Notes: generated by a model from the letters alone, not told the origin. A stretch of 64,000 nt of DNA from Odobenus rosmarus divergens (GCF_000321225.1 NW_004450398.1:2034340-2098339); one strand, 5' to 3'; counted from the first letter of the stretch, positions 1-9,949 are shown. Translations and numbers: made by a program.

Positions 1-1436
1 CGCACAGTGCAGCAGCTCCAGCAGCCGCCCGGCCCGGAGCGTCCCTGGCTGCAGGCGCTTCAGGTACCTGCTGAGCACATTCCGCTTCCTGGCCCCCATG
101 GTGGCGGCGGCTGGCCCTGCCAGGGCTCCGAGGCAGTCGGCGTGAGGCTGGAAAAGCAGGCCAGCCAGGAAGCGCGGCACGCCCTCCAGCCAGTTGTCAT
201 AGGGCCTCTTCTTCCTCGGGGTCAACGCCAAGTACTGTGGCAGCTCCTTGTCCTTGATTTCAGTGCTCAGGGCCAGCCACACGGCCCCCAGGAAGCACTG
301 CAGGAGGAAGCTGGAGAAGGCCAGCTCCACATCGGGGGCGCCCGGGACGGGCTGCACCAGGCCTTTGGCCACGGCCCAGGCCCTCACAGTGGCCGATGGG
401 AACTGGCTGCCCTGCAAGGTGCCCTGGTGTTTGCGGCCCAGCTCCCAGGCCAGCCTGGCCAGTCCTGCCAGGGCCTCCGGGGGGCTGTCCCGGGCCGCGG
501 GGCCCAGCAGGCCCACGTAGAGTCCCGTGAGCGTGGAGGGCAGCTCAGCCTTGTCACCCAGCTCTAGCAGGGCCTCAGAGAGCCGGCACACGGCCCGGCA
601 CACGGTGGGGCTGTGGCTGAGGCTGAGCAGGAACGGCTGGCCCCGGAGGAGGGCCAGGGCTCGCTCCCGGTGCGCGGTCGCCCCAGTGCACTCCAAGTAG
701 CGCGTCATGTAGGTTTCAGCCTGCTCGGCTGAGAAGCCGGCCACCTCGAACAGGACGTCGGCCTTGCTCAGGCTCTGGGCCAGGCGGCCCCAGGGCCGGG
801 CCGTGAGCAGCAGGGTGCAGCCTCGAAGCAGCTTCCGCTGGAAGAGTCCGGCCAGCAGCCCCCGGAGGGAGTGGGGTTCTGTGGACATGGGTCCGCCCGC
901 GCTGTGCAGGAAGCCATCTTGGCCTTCGAGCCCCTCGAAGGCGTCCAGGATGAGCAGAACCCGGTCGGGCCGCCTCAAGACGTGGCCGAAGACCTCCTCG
1001 TCCATGGGCCGTGGCTGGGGGCCCAGGCAGAAGAGCAGATCCTGCAGGCGGTAAGTGTCCCCTTTGGCGCGGTCCAAACAGTGGCAGGGGAGGTAGAAGA
1101 CGAAGTCGTACTGGGGCAACTGGCCGCAGGCCCAGGCCCGGCTCACTTCCCGGGCCCAACGGCTCTTCCCCTGTCCTGCTTTGCCCAGCACGGCGATCAC
1201 CTGTGTCTCCCGTGGCCGCCGGCGGTCCCCGGCAGCCCCCAGCACCTCGGCCAGACCCCCGCGGGCCAACTGCCTCTCTGCCCAGTCCGGGGTGGCCAGC
1301 TCCCTCTCCTGGCTTTTGCCACTGCTTCTCTCCAGCCGCGCCTTCACCAGCTCCACCTCCACCAGGATGCCTTCCGGGCCTGCGAACTCAGCCCGGTACT
1401 CGTCCCGTAGGGAGCTGCAGAACCGCTCCACGCTCT
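1..1436 (-). CDS. CIITA: CIITA exon 11, NACHT domain (runs off left edge)
   Basis: Large exon coding 478 complete codons plus a split one, open throughout; the first base of the window ends a codon. After a short Ser/Glu-rich linker comes the nucleotide-binding core: Walker A GKAGQGKS (1162-1185), a Walker B-like LLILDAFEG (931-957) and the SKAD motif (757-768) known as a GTP-binding element of CIITA. RKKRP (202-216) matches a described nuclear localisation signal. The acceptor is TTTGCAG at 1437-1443. Compared with recalled orthologs there is one extra residue (DRAKGD, about 1060-1074) and Trp instead of Arg in LLLTARP-W-GRL (790-792). The rest of the exon and the LRRs are outside the window. 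Confidence 0.97.
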
Positions 1437-1451
1437 CTGCAAAGGCCCAAA

Positions 1452-1487
1452 GGGGGGGTGGGTGGGTGGGTGGGTGCGCGCGCGCGC
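1452..1487 (+). other. G-quadruplex motif joined to a GC-alternating (Z-DNA-prone) tract
   Basis: Plus strand reads a G7 run, then four GGG tracts separated by single T (1452-1474), directly followed by alternating TGCGCGCG to 1487. Single-T loops with GGG tracts are among the most stable parallel quadruplex designs known; alternating CG is the classical Z-DNA former. In the CIITA pre-mRNA the block is C-rich and ends about 15 nt before the exon 11 acceptor, where a U-rich tract is expected. Confidence 0.85.
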
Positions 1488-1571
1488 TGGGCGGGGAGGG
1501 TGCTAGCGCCACCACGAGGCCAGCCGGACCACCAGCTGCGCCCGTCAGTGCCCGTCCACTGCCTTGCTCAG

Positions 1572-1612
1572 TTACGCAGACATTCATTCATTCACTCATT
1601 CACTCTCACACC
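1572..1612. repeat. (CATT/CACT)n short tandem repeat
   Basis: Imperfect tetranucleotide repeat of ATTC/ACTC units in CIITA intron 10. A related GAGT run lies at 2173-2197. Confidence 0.8.
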
Positions 1613-1727
1613 CGTCATTCACCTATCTTCTCCCTTGTTTATCTATCCGCCCCTTCATTTACTCACTAACCCCCTTCTGCTTTTGCTCCCTTACTATAGG
1701 AAGGCCATGGGGTGGGGGGCAGTGTTA

Positions 1728-1870
1728 AGGGTTAAGAGAGTGGAATCCATGTATCTGGTTCAAATCCCAGCTCCACCGCTAATTACTGTAATCTTGAGCA
1801 TGTTATAGACTCTGCTACGTCTGCAGGGATGCCCCAGGAGTCCCTCATCTGCAACAGGGGGATAACATTA
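1728..1870 (+). repeat. MIR remnant
   Basis: Contains the MIR core pattern: ggttcaaatcccagctc, a 'tgtaatcttgagca' version of the 'gtgaccttgggca' box, and 'ctcatctgcaacaggggg'. Old, diverged, in CIITA intron 10. Confidence 0.7.
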
Positions 1871-2260
1871 GGGCTGTCTGCGACATGCATGATTTAACGT
1901 ATCTGCTTAGAAGAGCACGCGGCACGGAGTAAGACTTAGGAGCTCGGTTATCTTCTCATCACCCCACCTCCCATTGCCCCCGTGCCCAGAGTCAGCCCCC
2001 TCCTTCATCCGTCTCTCCCCTCATTCATTCCCTTGGCCTGGAAAACAAGGTGCCAACACCTGGCATGGGCTTATGAGGGCAGGACCTCAGCACAGTGACT
2101 TGCTCATAGAATAAAGTGAGCAAGTGAACAGATGAATGAGCAAGACCGCCAACAGAGAAGGGTTGAGTACGTGTTGAGTGAGTGAGTGAGTGAGTGAAAG
2201 AGAACCAGACCTGGGCTTCCACCTCCTGCCCCAGGGCACAGAGAGTCTGCCACCACTCAC

Positions 2261-2329
2261 CAGGCCATTTTGGAGGCTTGCTGGAGATCTCGTGAGCTGC
2301 CTGGCTTTGGATAGGGGACATCTGGTCCT
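2261..2329 (-). CDS. CIITA: CIITA exon 10
   Basis: 69-bp exon, phase 1 at both ends. Acceptor CATCTCCAG precedes 2329 and donor GTGAGTGG follows 2261. It codes EDQMSPIQSQAAHEISSKPP followed by KWP and part of the next Glu, matching the end of the PST-rich region that leads into the NACHT exon; the junction with exon 11 rebuilds KWPESVERF. The exon length is a multiple of three, so skipping it would keep the frame. The sequence is far less conserved than the NACHT core, as expected for this linker. Confidence 0.93.
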
Positions 2330-3064
2330 CTGGAGATGAAGAAGTTCGGGTGAGGGGACTGCCTGGGGACCTTCCTGCCTCGGGGACATTCAGTCCTCTG
2401 AGGCTCCCAAAGGCAGAACCAACGGGCGGGGGCTGGGTCTCCCCTGAGACAACAGTCATAAGGTGGTGACCTGAGGCTGTATCCTACTCAAAGAGACCCT
2501 TAACTGGACCAGCTGTGCTTTATTATTTGTTTAAAGATTTATTTATTTATTAGACAGAGAGAGACACAGCGAGAGAGGGAACACAAGCAGGGGGAGTGGG
2601 AGAGGGAGAAGCAGGCTTCCCGCTAAGCAGGGAGCTCAATGCGGGGCTCGATCCCAGGACCCCGGGATCACGACCTGAGCTGAAGGGAGATGCTTAACGA
2701 CTGAGCCACCCAGGCACCCCTAACTGGGCCACTATGCTTTAAAAATTTTTGCCAATGCTTTAAAAATCACACTATGTAAAAACTGAGATTTATAGATTCT
2801 GCTGACAAATCAGAAGATCTGGGCACACTGGGTCTGGTTTCGTGCTGGGTGGCAAGTAGCTGAAGGCCAGTGGTCCGGTTTAGGTGGAACATGTGTTCTC
2901 TTATGCCTTCCACTCCCCAGAGACCCCCCTGCCTTGTTTTACCCTTAAACGCAGCCTGCCTGTCCCTGTGGGTAGCCTGGTTCGTGGACCTGATTGAGAC
3001 AATTCTTCCCCCAGGGCCTCCGTCCTCCTTCCTGTAACTCTCACCGGCCCCCAAGGGTCCTTAC
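2330..3064 (-). other. CIITA: CIITA intron 9
   Basis: 735-bp intron, donor GTAAGG and acceptor CATCTCCAG. Apart from a minus-strand SINE at 2531-2720 I recognise nothing in it. Confidence 0.9.
2531..2720 (-). mobile_element. Can-SINE
   Basis: Starts with a T-rich tail (ttaaagatttatttatttat) and ends in the complement of the tRNA-derived head (ctgagccacccaggcacc). Flanked by an imperfect target-site duplication: TAACTGGACCAGCTGTGCTT (2501-2520) against taactgggccactatgcttt (2721-2740). Confidence 0.95.
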
Positions 3065-3229
3065 CTGTCGTATTTGCACGGGAGGTCAAAGCTGGTTCTG
3101 GCATTCCAGGAAGGTCAGCTGCAGACGGGGCAAAGGGGCTGGTGGAGCCGGGCCGATCTGGGGACTTGGGGAGGCTCTGCACAGCTGGGCCACTGGAAGG
3201 AAGCACTTGGCTGGCCTGGGGCATCTCGC
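3065..3229 (-). CDS. CIITA: CIITA exon 9
   Basis: 165-bp exon in phase 1 at both ends, acceptor CCCAATGTAG and donor GTAAGG. Codes EMPQASQVLPSSGPAVQSLP, then KSPDRPGSTSPFAPSAADLP, then GMPEPALTSRANT. This is the proline/serine/threonine-rich stretch between the acidic activation domain and the NACHT domain; the block DRPGSTSPF...MPEPALTSRAN is nearly identical in recalled human and mouse proteins, which makes this one of the surest exons. Length is a multiple of three. Confidence 0.96.
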
Positions 3230-4390
3230 CTACATTGGGACAATGGGAAGGGTTAGAACAACCAGTTATCCACCCAGGACCCCACTTGGGTCACCCTCAC
3301 TCCACCCCAAAGGAGGCTGTGTGGCTTGGAAAGTCTGGGGAGGAAACTGGGGAACCTCCAGAGGAAGACATTTCAGGACAGGACTGAGGAAAGAACTCTG
3401 GAGTTACCCCTAGCTCGCTGAGACTTGGTTTCCCCACCTGTGAAATGGGCACAGTCAGCTCACAGGGAGCTTAGGGTAAGTGCTACTATAACATTCGTCC
3501 TGCTATACGATCAGTGCTCATTTGTCTGGATGTCAGGTCAGGGATGCTCCCTTCCTTCTGGACCACCAGCACATTATACGAAAAACTGGCATACAACATT
3601 TAAAGGATGCTCTTGGATTGGGTGGAAGTCTCCCCACCTGACTTCATCCTCTCTCCCATCCCTGAGAGCCCAAAGGAGACTTGCCCTGGGCAATTCACAA
3701 CTCCTCAGTGTGGGAGGTCAGCAGGGACCATCCTGCCAATCAGGAAATAAGGCAATTCCAAAAAAGCCACGCAAGGATGCACACCAAACGGTTCACCACT
3801 CTATACTAAGAGAGTGCAGAAGAGCCTCATTAACTCTTTTTTTTTTTTTAAAAGATTTTATTTTTGAGAGAGAGAATGAGAGATAGAGAGCATGAAAGGG
3901 AAGAGGGTCAGAGGGAGAAGCAGACTCCCCGCCGAGCAGGGAGCCCGATGTGGGACTCGATCCCGGGACTCCAGGATCATGACCTGAGCCAAAGGCAGTC
4001 GCTTAACCAACTGAGCCACCCAGGCGCCCGAGCCTCATTAACTCTTGTAAGCATCTCATTTTGTTTGGCTTGTGGATGAGCATGTATCGATGTGATTTTT
4101 AAATATAATAAAGTTTAATACAAAGGAAAAAAGGCAAAACTAAGGCTTGGTGGGGTAAAGTGATACATAGGAAGCTACAGCCCCTGGGTGGGTGGGTCAC
4201 TCACCCTGACCACCCTGGGGACCTCTGCCCTTATGCTTTGATATTTGGGAAAGGGGGTGGGTTGGAGAAGGGTGTTCTGGGGAGGGAGGATCATGAGAAG
4301 GTGCCAAATGCCTGGGGTTGGGGGAGGACAGGATCAGGGAGTAGTCAGGTAGCTGCGAGAGGGGATGGGGGGCAGGCTTTGAACACTCAC
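3230..4390 (-). other. CIITA: CIITA intron 8
   Basis: 1161-bp intron with donor GTGAGT and acceptor AATGTAG. It contains one minus-strand SINE (3839-4029); the remainder is unique sequence without recognised features. Confidence 0.9.
3839..4029 (-). mobile_element. Can-SINE with perfect target-site duplication
   Basis: Complete minus-strand SINE, T-rich tail first, tRNA-derived head last. The perfect 17-bp duplication GAGCCTCATTAACTCTT at 3822-3838 and 4030-4046 indicates a fairly recent insertion. Confidence 0.97.
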
Positions 4391-4534
4391 CTTGATAGAT
4401 GACCATACCAGACACCCCCATCCCAGCCCCTGAGATTTGCCAGAGCCCCTGGGGCAGAGAGGGGAGGCCAGGGATGATCTGGATACATCCAGCAGGAAGA
4501 CTCAGGTGGCTCAGCAAGGAACTGGAAGGGTGCA
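4391..4534 (-). CDS. CIITA: CIITA exon 8
   Basis: 144-bp exon, phase 1 at both ends, acceptor TGTCTCCCCAG and donor GTGAGT. Codes HPSSSLLSHLSLPAGCIQII, then PGLPSLPQGLWQISGAGMGV, then SGMVIYQ. LPQGLWQISGAG is the recognisable CIITA landmark within the PST-rich region. The junctions rebuild MPVHPSS with exon 7 and YQGGEMPQ with exon 9. Length divisible by three. No catalytic role is known for this part; it links the acidic domain to the NACHT core. Confidence 0.95.
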
Positions 4535-5001
4535 CTGGGGAGACAAAGGCAGTGAGGTGGGATCCTCCAGAGCACCAATGTTCGTAATCCTGTTCTCTGA
4601 TTATTCGATTAAGATCTGACTCCCTTTCTAAAGGGCAGGCTCCTCTGTCCCCCAGAGCAGCAGCTGCATCTGTCTTGCCCATGGTGGTGTCCCCAGCACC
4701 CGGCAGAGTGGCGGGCACAGACAAGGTGCTCAGTACATAGCTGATGAATGAAGAGGGCTGATGAACAAATGCCCTAATAGGTGGGGACTCCCTGCTCTAT
4801 CTCCCAGGGATGTTTCTTTCCAAGGCACATTCTCTGGCACAGGCTGAGCTGACGGGGACCCTGAGGATGGGACTAGCTGGGATGGAAGTGGGTGACACCA
4901 AGGGGGGGTTCCTGTCCCTGGTGGGCCCTACTGTGGCCACTCTTCAGGCACTCCCAGGGAAGGGGGGTAGGAAGCCTACCCTCTCCAAGTCCCTAACGTA
5001 C
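4535..5001 (-). other. CIITA: CIITA intron 7
   Basis: 467-bp intron, donor GTACGT and acceptor TCCCCAG. Positions 4655-4760 look like an L2 3' end ('ccccagcacccggcagagtg...gtgctcagtacatag...gaatgaa'). Confidence 0.85.
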
Positions 5002-5154
5002 CAGGCATCAGGACGGTCTCCTCCAGCCAGCTCTGGCCGGATGCTGGCTCCTTGTTGAACACAGCAGGTGGTGACAAGCAGGGCAGAGCTGCGGAGTCAC
5101 TCACTGACCCGACCAGGAACGTGCCAGTCACCATGGGCATAGCGAGGGGCTCGG
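5002..5154 (-). CDS. CIITA: CIITA exon 7
   Basis: 153-bp exon, phase 1 at both ends, acceptor TGCTCACAG and donor GTACGT. Codes EPLAMPMVTGTFLVGSVSDS, then AALPCLSPPAVFNKEPASGQ, then SWLEETVLMP. FNKEPASGQ is the conserved CIITA stretch. The first codon (Ala) is split with exon 6. The GTACGT donor is weaker than its GTGAGT/GTAAG neighbours but matches at the key +1, +2 and +5 positions. Length divisible by three. Confidence 0.94.
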
Positions 5155-5808
5155 CTGTGAGCAAGACGACCATGTTAGATCCAGGGGACCACGGGCAGGA
5201 TCTGAGTGGGCGCCTGGTGGGGCCCTTCTGGGAAGGATGGCAGAAGCACAATAGATCTCTCTCCGGGCGATGGGAGGGAGCTCCCGTCCTCTTCTCAGCC
5301 CTGGGTGAAGCTGCTTCGTCTTCCTCACTCTGTGCCACTCAGAGGCTGGTCTCCCCCACTTTGCAATAACAACAGGGTGGGATGAGAGGATAGATGGAGG
5401 GAGAAGAGGCAGCCTCTGGTGGGCGGAGACGGTGAGCCTGGGGAAGAGGCTCGCTGAGGCATGCGGCTCTCGGGAGGCCAGAGGGCACTGGGTGACCAGC
5501 TGACCCTAGGTGACTCTGTACTCCAAAAGGGGAAGTGTGGTCTGGAGGGGCAGTGGAGTAAGGCGGGAGGCAGGGTCTCAGCTCTGACTCAGAATTAAGA
5601 AGGGGTGTTGGGGGAGAGGCTTTGTAGGAGAAGTTGAATCTCCCACCAGCCTTCAAACTGCGGAGCAGGGTGCTATGGAACCGTGATCTTGGTTTGAATC
5701 CCAACTCCGCCTCTCACTAGCTGTGGGATCTTGGACAAGTGACTTCACCTCTCTGAGCCCTGGCTTCCCTGCCTCACAGTCTCCCCGGGTGCACCCCGCC
5801 CTGCTCAC
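5155..5808 (-). other. CIITA: CIITA intron 6
   Basis: 654-bp intron, donor GTGAGC and acceptor GCTCACAG. A MIR remnant occupies about 5655-5790, very near the exon 6 donor. No other feature seen. Confidence 0.88.
5655..5790 (+). repeat. MIR remnant
   Basis: Core pattern ggtttgaatcccaactccgc...ctagctgtgggatcttggacaagtgacttcacctctctgagcc. It lies less than 30 bp from exon 6. Confidence 0.8.
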
Positions 5809-5853
5809 CCAGCTTCCTGTGCTTCAAGTCCACAGACAGCTCCTCTGGGAAGG
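5809..5853 (-). CDS. CIITA: CIITA exon 6 (45-bp exon)
   Basis: The smallest exon placed here, 45 bp, phase 1 at both ends, acceptor TCCTCTGCAG and donor GTGAGC. Codes FPEELSVDLKHRKL with split codons at each end. FPEEL..DLKH is conserved with recalled human CIITA and the RK residues resemble the basic patch of mouse CIITA. Length divisible by three. Confidence 0.93.
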
Positions 5854-6899
5854 CTGCAGAGGAAATATCATGGTCAGCCACCCCAAGGAAGGTGTGGTCC
5901 CAGCCACGAGGGGCCCATGAACCCCAGCAGCCCACATGGCCTTGCCTTAAATGGCTGGAAAGTGGCCTTGCAGCTCCCAGTGCCCCCCCCTCCTCTGACC
6001 CTTCCTGCCCTGCTTGTCTGCTTGTGCCCAAACCCCACCTTGAAGACCCAGGGCAGCGAGGGACTGGAAGAGGCTGAAGCGCAAAGGGGACACAAGACGA
6101 GTTTGAGTTTAGAAAAATAAAAATGAAAACAACAACAACCTGCTTAGGGTCCCTCCCTAGCCTTGTGTCTTTGCAACAGAGCCTTTCTGAGCCTTTGATC
6201 GCTCATCTGTGAAACAGAGGTGGGGCTTCCTCCTTTGTAGGAGGACATGGAAAATTGGTGAGCTAGGGACCAAGTGCCAGCACAGCGATGGAGGGAAACC
6301 CTATGTGTCCCCGAGCAAGGGTCTGGCGAAACAAATCACAGTTCACCCACCCAGTGAATTTCCACACAGCCCTAAAAAAGAGCAAGAATGTTAACGGACG
6401 TATGGGGAAGTGTACTGGTGTCTGCAATTTACTTTGAAATGTTCCCAAAATAAAACAAATGGATAAGTGGGTGGAGAGAGGGATGGACAGATGGAGGGAG
6501 ATGTGTTAAGGCAAATACAGCCAAACATCAACTGGAGACTGTGCTACATGGTTGTTTGCAGTACAATTCTTTCACCTTTATTCTATGTTGAAAAGTTTCA
6601 TAGTAAAATGCTGGGGAAAATATTTATCAAATAAAACAAACAAACAAAAAAAGCAAACCAGCAAGAGGAATTCCCTGGAGGGAACCGGCAACATAGGCTG
6701 TTTTCAGGGAGGGAAACTTAGGGTCTGGGAGACAGGGGTGGAAGGGAGATTTTTTTGTGTTCACTGAATATCCTTGCACCTTTTGAACTTTTATAGCATG
6801 CACCTGTTTCACCTGTTGACAAATGAAGAAATAGGTACAAGTCTGACACATGGTCTGGAGCATAGGAAGCTCTCACTCGACTGTTGAGCTCATTTTACA

Positions 6900-7420
6900 G
6901 ATATGTTCATTCACTGGACATTTATTGAGGCTCTACAGCAGGCCCTGTGTTAGAACTTAGTTAATGAGTAAGGAAGACAAGATCGCTGTCCTCACAGTGG
7001 GGAAATAGTCAAAAGGCAATTAAAAAAAAAAAAAAAAAGTCCAGATGGTGGCAAGCACTAAGGGGCTAGGAGAGACACAGACAAGGTGAAAACCAGCGAG
7101 GTGATCCATGTGGAAGGGTGGTCAGGAAGGCCTTCAGGAGGAGGTGACATGTTAGCCAAGTCCTCAAGGATTCAAAGGAGCCTGCAATGCGAAGAACTGG
7201 GAAAAGGGCATTCCAGATAGAACTGCAAGTGCAAGAACCCTGAGGCTGGAGGCTGGGAAGGGTATGTGAGTTCTAGGAATGTAGGAAGCCAGTGTGGCTG
7301 GAGTGTCCTAGCCCAGGGCAAGCTTGGAAAGGTGGGAAGGACCAGATCATATAGGCCTTGTGTATGTATTTTGTAGCCCTTGGAGCATTAGCAGGACAGC
7401 AGAATGATCTGATTTGCATT
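6900..7420 (+). repeat. Ancient mammalian interspersed repeat, class not assigned
   Basis: Recognisable series: 'attcactggacatttattgaggctct', 'tgtcctcacagtgg', 'ggtcaggaaggccttcaggaggaggtgaca', 'gcattccagatagaactgcaagtgcaag', 'ggccagatcat..aggcc'. The same series recurs at 30535-31290, so this is a dispersed repeat and not a gene. I do not name the family. Confidence 0.65.
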
Positions 7421-7484
7421 TAAAAGCTTATGGGGACTGCCAGTAAAGACAGATTAAGGAGAAAGGGAGACGGAGTAGGAGGCT

Positions 7485-7580
7485 CAGAGAGGGACAAGCA
7501 CTTGCTCAAGGCCACACAGCCCATAGATAGCAGACCCAGGACTCAAACCCAGTTCTTGCTGACTCCAGAATCTATGGTTA
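7485..7580 (-). repeat. MIR remnant
   Basis: Antisense MIR core: 'aggctcagagagggacaagcacttgctcaaggccacacagcc'. Confidence 0.75.
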
Positions 7581-7900
7581 AAGACACCTCCCTCAAACAC
7601 AGAGATGACAACTAAGGATGAAAGAGAAGCCAGAGCCCAAATGGCCTTCGGGAAATGGCAATCAAGACAGCCAGGGGCAGAGACACACCAGGAGAATGGC
7701 CATTAGCACCTGGGCTGTCTGCTTCTTCCCTGGGTCACCAGGGAGCAGCAGTGAGGGGAGTCGGGGATAGAACATCCAAACCCAGGCAGAGCAGACAGGA
7801 CTTAACAAGGGAAGCCACTGGGAGCCATAGCAGTGTCTGGAGCCAAGGCAGGACCAGGAGTCAAGCAGGCTGAGGTCAGATCAGAGAGGGGCTTACTCAC

Positions 7901-7981
7901 ATCTTTTCTGACTTTTCTGCCCTGCTTCCTCCAGCACCTCGACACTCTCGCTGATCATTTCTTCCAATCCTATGTGCTCGA
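7901..7981 (-). CDS. CIITA: CIITA exon 5
   Basis: 81-bp exon, phase 1 at both ends, donor GTGAGTAAGC. Codes EHIGLEEMISESVEVLEEAG then QKSQKR, matching the human series EHIGPDEVIGES...GQKSQKR. The acceptor is unusual: about 16 U residues, CCCC, then AAAG, so the intron ends in AAG rather than the preferred CAG. The junction with exon 6 gives KR-S-FPEEL, where I recall Pro in human. Length divisible by three, so skipping would keep the frame. Confidence 0.94.
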
Positions 7982-8165
7982 CTTTGGGGAAAAAAAAAAA
8001 AAAAAGACACCAACATGTAGTCAGTGGATGCCCAAAGTGAGCCTTCATTGTCCCTATGTTGGGGTGGGATCTGACCGCCCTTCAAAGGGTGGTCATCAGG
8101 TATTATGATGCTCCCCAAGGAACAAGGAAGGAAACGCAGGCTGAGCCAAGAATCCCCCAACTTAC
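7982..8165 (-). other. CIITA: CIITA intron 4 (184 bp, T-tract acceptor)
   Basis: Short intron with donor GTAAGT. Its 3' end on the coding strand is a homopolymer of about 16 T (A-run at 7990-8005 on the plus strand) directly before CCCCAAAG. Confidence 0.9.
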
Positions 8166-8228
8166 TGAAAATGTCTTTGCCCAGACCGTCCAGTTGGGAG
8201 TCCTGAAACACGTACTGGTCCAGTTCCG
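8166..8228 (-). CDS. CIITA: CIITA exon 4
   Basis: 63-bp exon, phase 1 at both ends, acceptor TTGTCTGGGCAG and donor GTAAGT. Codes ELDQYVFQDSQLDGLGKDIF, part of the N-terminal acidic transcription-activation domain that recruits CBP/p300 and the general machinery. Only two residues appear to differ from the recalled human ELDQYVFQDSQLEGLSKDIF, so this is highly conserved. Length divisible by three. Confidence 0.96.
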
Positions 8229-8464
8229 CTGCCCAGACAAGGAAAAGAACAGTCAGTCCATGAGTTTTCTGAACACCTCTTGTGTGCCTGGCCTTGGGGT
8301 AGGTACCAGGGAACTGTGACCCTCCAGCCTTGGCACACACGGGGGTGCTCAATCAGCATTTGCTGAATGAATGATCAAATTAATGAAGGAACCCTGAACC
8401 TTCATGGGCTCTTAATCTAATTGAAGGGATGATATGCATCCATGAAAACTTAACTATTGTTATC

Positions 8465-8720
8465 AAGTAGTACAATGCAGTGTGGTAGAGTTGTCATGGG
8501 CTTTAAGTTTAAATCCCAGCTCAACCCCCAATTAACCCTACTAGCTGTGCAAACTTGGACCAACTGCTTAACCTCTCTGGGACTCCACATCCTCATCTGT
8601 GTAATGAGAAAAAAAAATGCCTGCAACCCAGGGATGGATGGTGAGGATTAGAGGCTCCACCTCTAAGTTAAAGCACCAAAAATAGTAGCCAGGACACCAA
8701 AAGCACTTAATAAATAGTGG
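8465..8720 (+). repeat. MIR remnant
   Basis: 'aagtttaaatcccagctcaac...tagctgtgcaaacttggaccaactgcttaacctctctgggactcc...cctcatctgtgtaatgag', followed by 'aagcacttaataaatagtgg'. Confidence 0.85.
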
Positions 8721-9949
8721 TTAATTATATAAAGTGGTACATGACTTGGAGCCCAGGGGAAGACAGCTATCATGGCAAGAGTTCAGAGGAAAGAGTGTAT
8801 GGTGGCACAGATCTGTCAGGGAGGGCTCCGGAGGGAAGGGATCCTGGAGCCAGGCCTTGAAAGATGGTCACAGTCAGAGAGATGGGAAGTGGAGGGCTTC
8901 GGGCAGTGAGGACAGAGTGAGGAAAGTGTTTGAAAAACTCAGACAGGTGTCTGCGGGAAAGTTTCATGCTGGGGGAAAGGTAGGGTTGATTTTATCAGCA
9001 ATGGAGAGCCATAAAAGGGGAGCAGTGACCATGATGACCTTGATGATGGTGATGGTGGTCGTGGAGGGGGGTGCCTAACTTACTCTTTGCAAATTCCTTT
9101 CCTAAACACTTTACACACAGAAACTCATCCAATCCTCAGCCATCCCATGAGGCAGGTGTGATTATTATACCCACTATGCACATATGGAAGCCATTTTCTA
9201 GACATATTTCAAGATGCCTCAAATGACTGGATGCTCAGGCCAGAGCCTGGCTTTCTAGAAGCACAGAGAAAGCCCACAGACTTGAGCAACAGATTTGGAT
9301 AAAGCTTCTGCCTCGCCTTGCTTTGGCAGCTTCCACTTCCTGTGTAGATGCCCCCAAACGAAAAGCCCTTAAATCCTAAGTAATGCTCAAATCCTTCATC
9401 TCTGCCTCCAGTTGTGAGGAATATGAATGCCCTCAGCACCAAACACTTCTGCTTCCTCAAGTAAGTTCCCAAGAAGGAAAGGAAGTGGGCAGACTTCTCA
9501 GTTCTGTAATTTTTGAGACACATAGTTACTACTCTCCATTTTCCACTTTGTGTGCTGCATGATTAACTGTGCACTGGGGAAAGACTGGCCACATTCACGC
9601 TAAGCACAGACCTCCTGAGTGATGTGGTTCTTGGGTTGCCAGGAAAAAAGGCCACAAAGAACGGTTGTACAGGTTGTTCACTGCACAAGGGTGCCCAGCA
9701 AGAGGACAAATGGGGGCTGCATCCTCCAGAAAAGGGCATCTTTTTCTAATTCAACAGAGCGTCTGTATGAAATAGTGGTGAGGAGGGAGCCTTTACCCCA
9801 CTCTCCTCCAAAAAACAAAAACAAAAACCAACAGCAACACATCTCTCCAAAGAGTTCTGCCCTTATCTGAAAGTAGTAGCCCTTTTTAAACCTGCAAATC
9901 AGCCTCTCAGCTTAAGCCTTAGAGAACCTCTCCACCCTAGACTCTTTCC

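Larger units (their letters stand above)
1437..2260 (-). other. CIITA: CIITA intron 10
   Basis: 824-bp intron with donor GTGAGT (from 2260 downward) and acceptor TTTGCAG. Next to the acceptor lies a G-run/GC-alternating block, further in are CATT and GAGT short tandem repeats, and 1728-1870 is a MIR remnant. Nothing else is recognisable. Confidence 0.9.
5854..7900 (-). other. CIITA: CIITA intron 5
   Basis: 2047-bp intron with donor GTGAGTAAGC. Contents: an ancient interspersed repeat around 6900-7420 that resembles the one at 30.5-31.3 kb, an A-run at 7021-7038, and a minus-strand MIR piece near 7485-7580. The left third shows no recognised element. Confidence 0.88.

Noticed and set aside
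7..1669. Long plus-strand open frames opposite CIITA exon 11 and intron 10
   Set aside because: They lie antisense to a verified, conserved GC-rich coding exon and match nothing I know; typical shadow frames.
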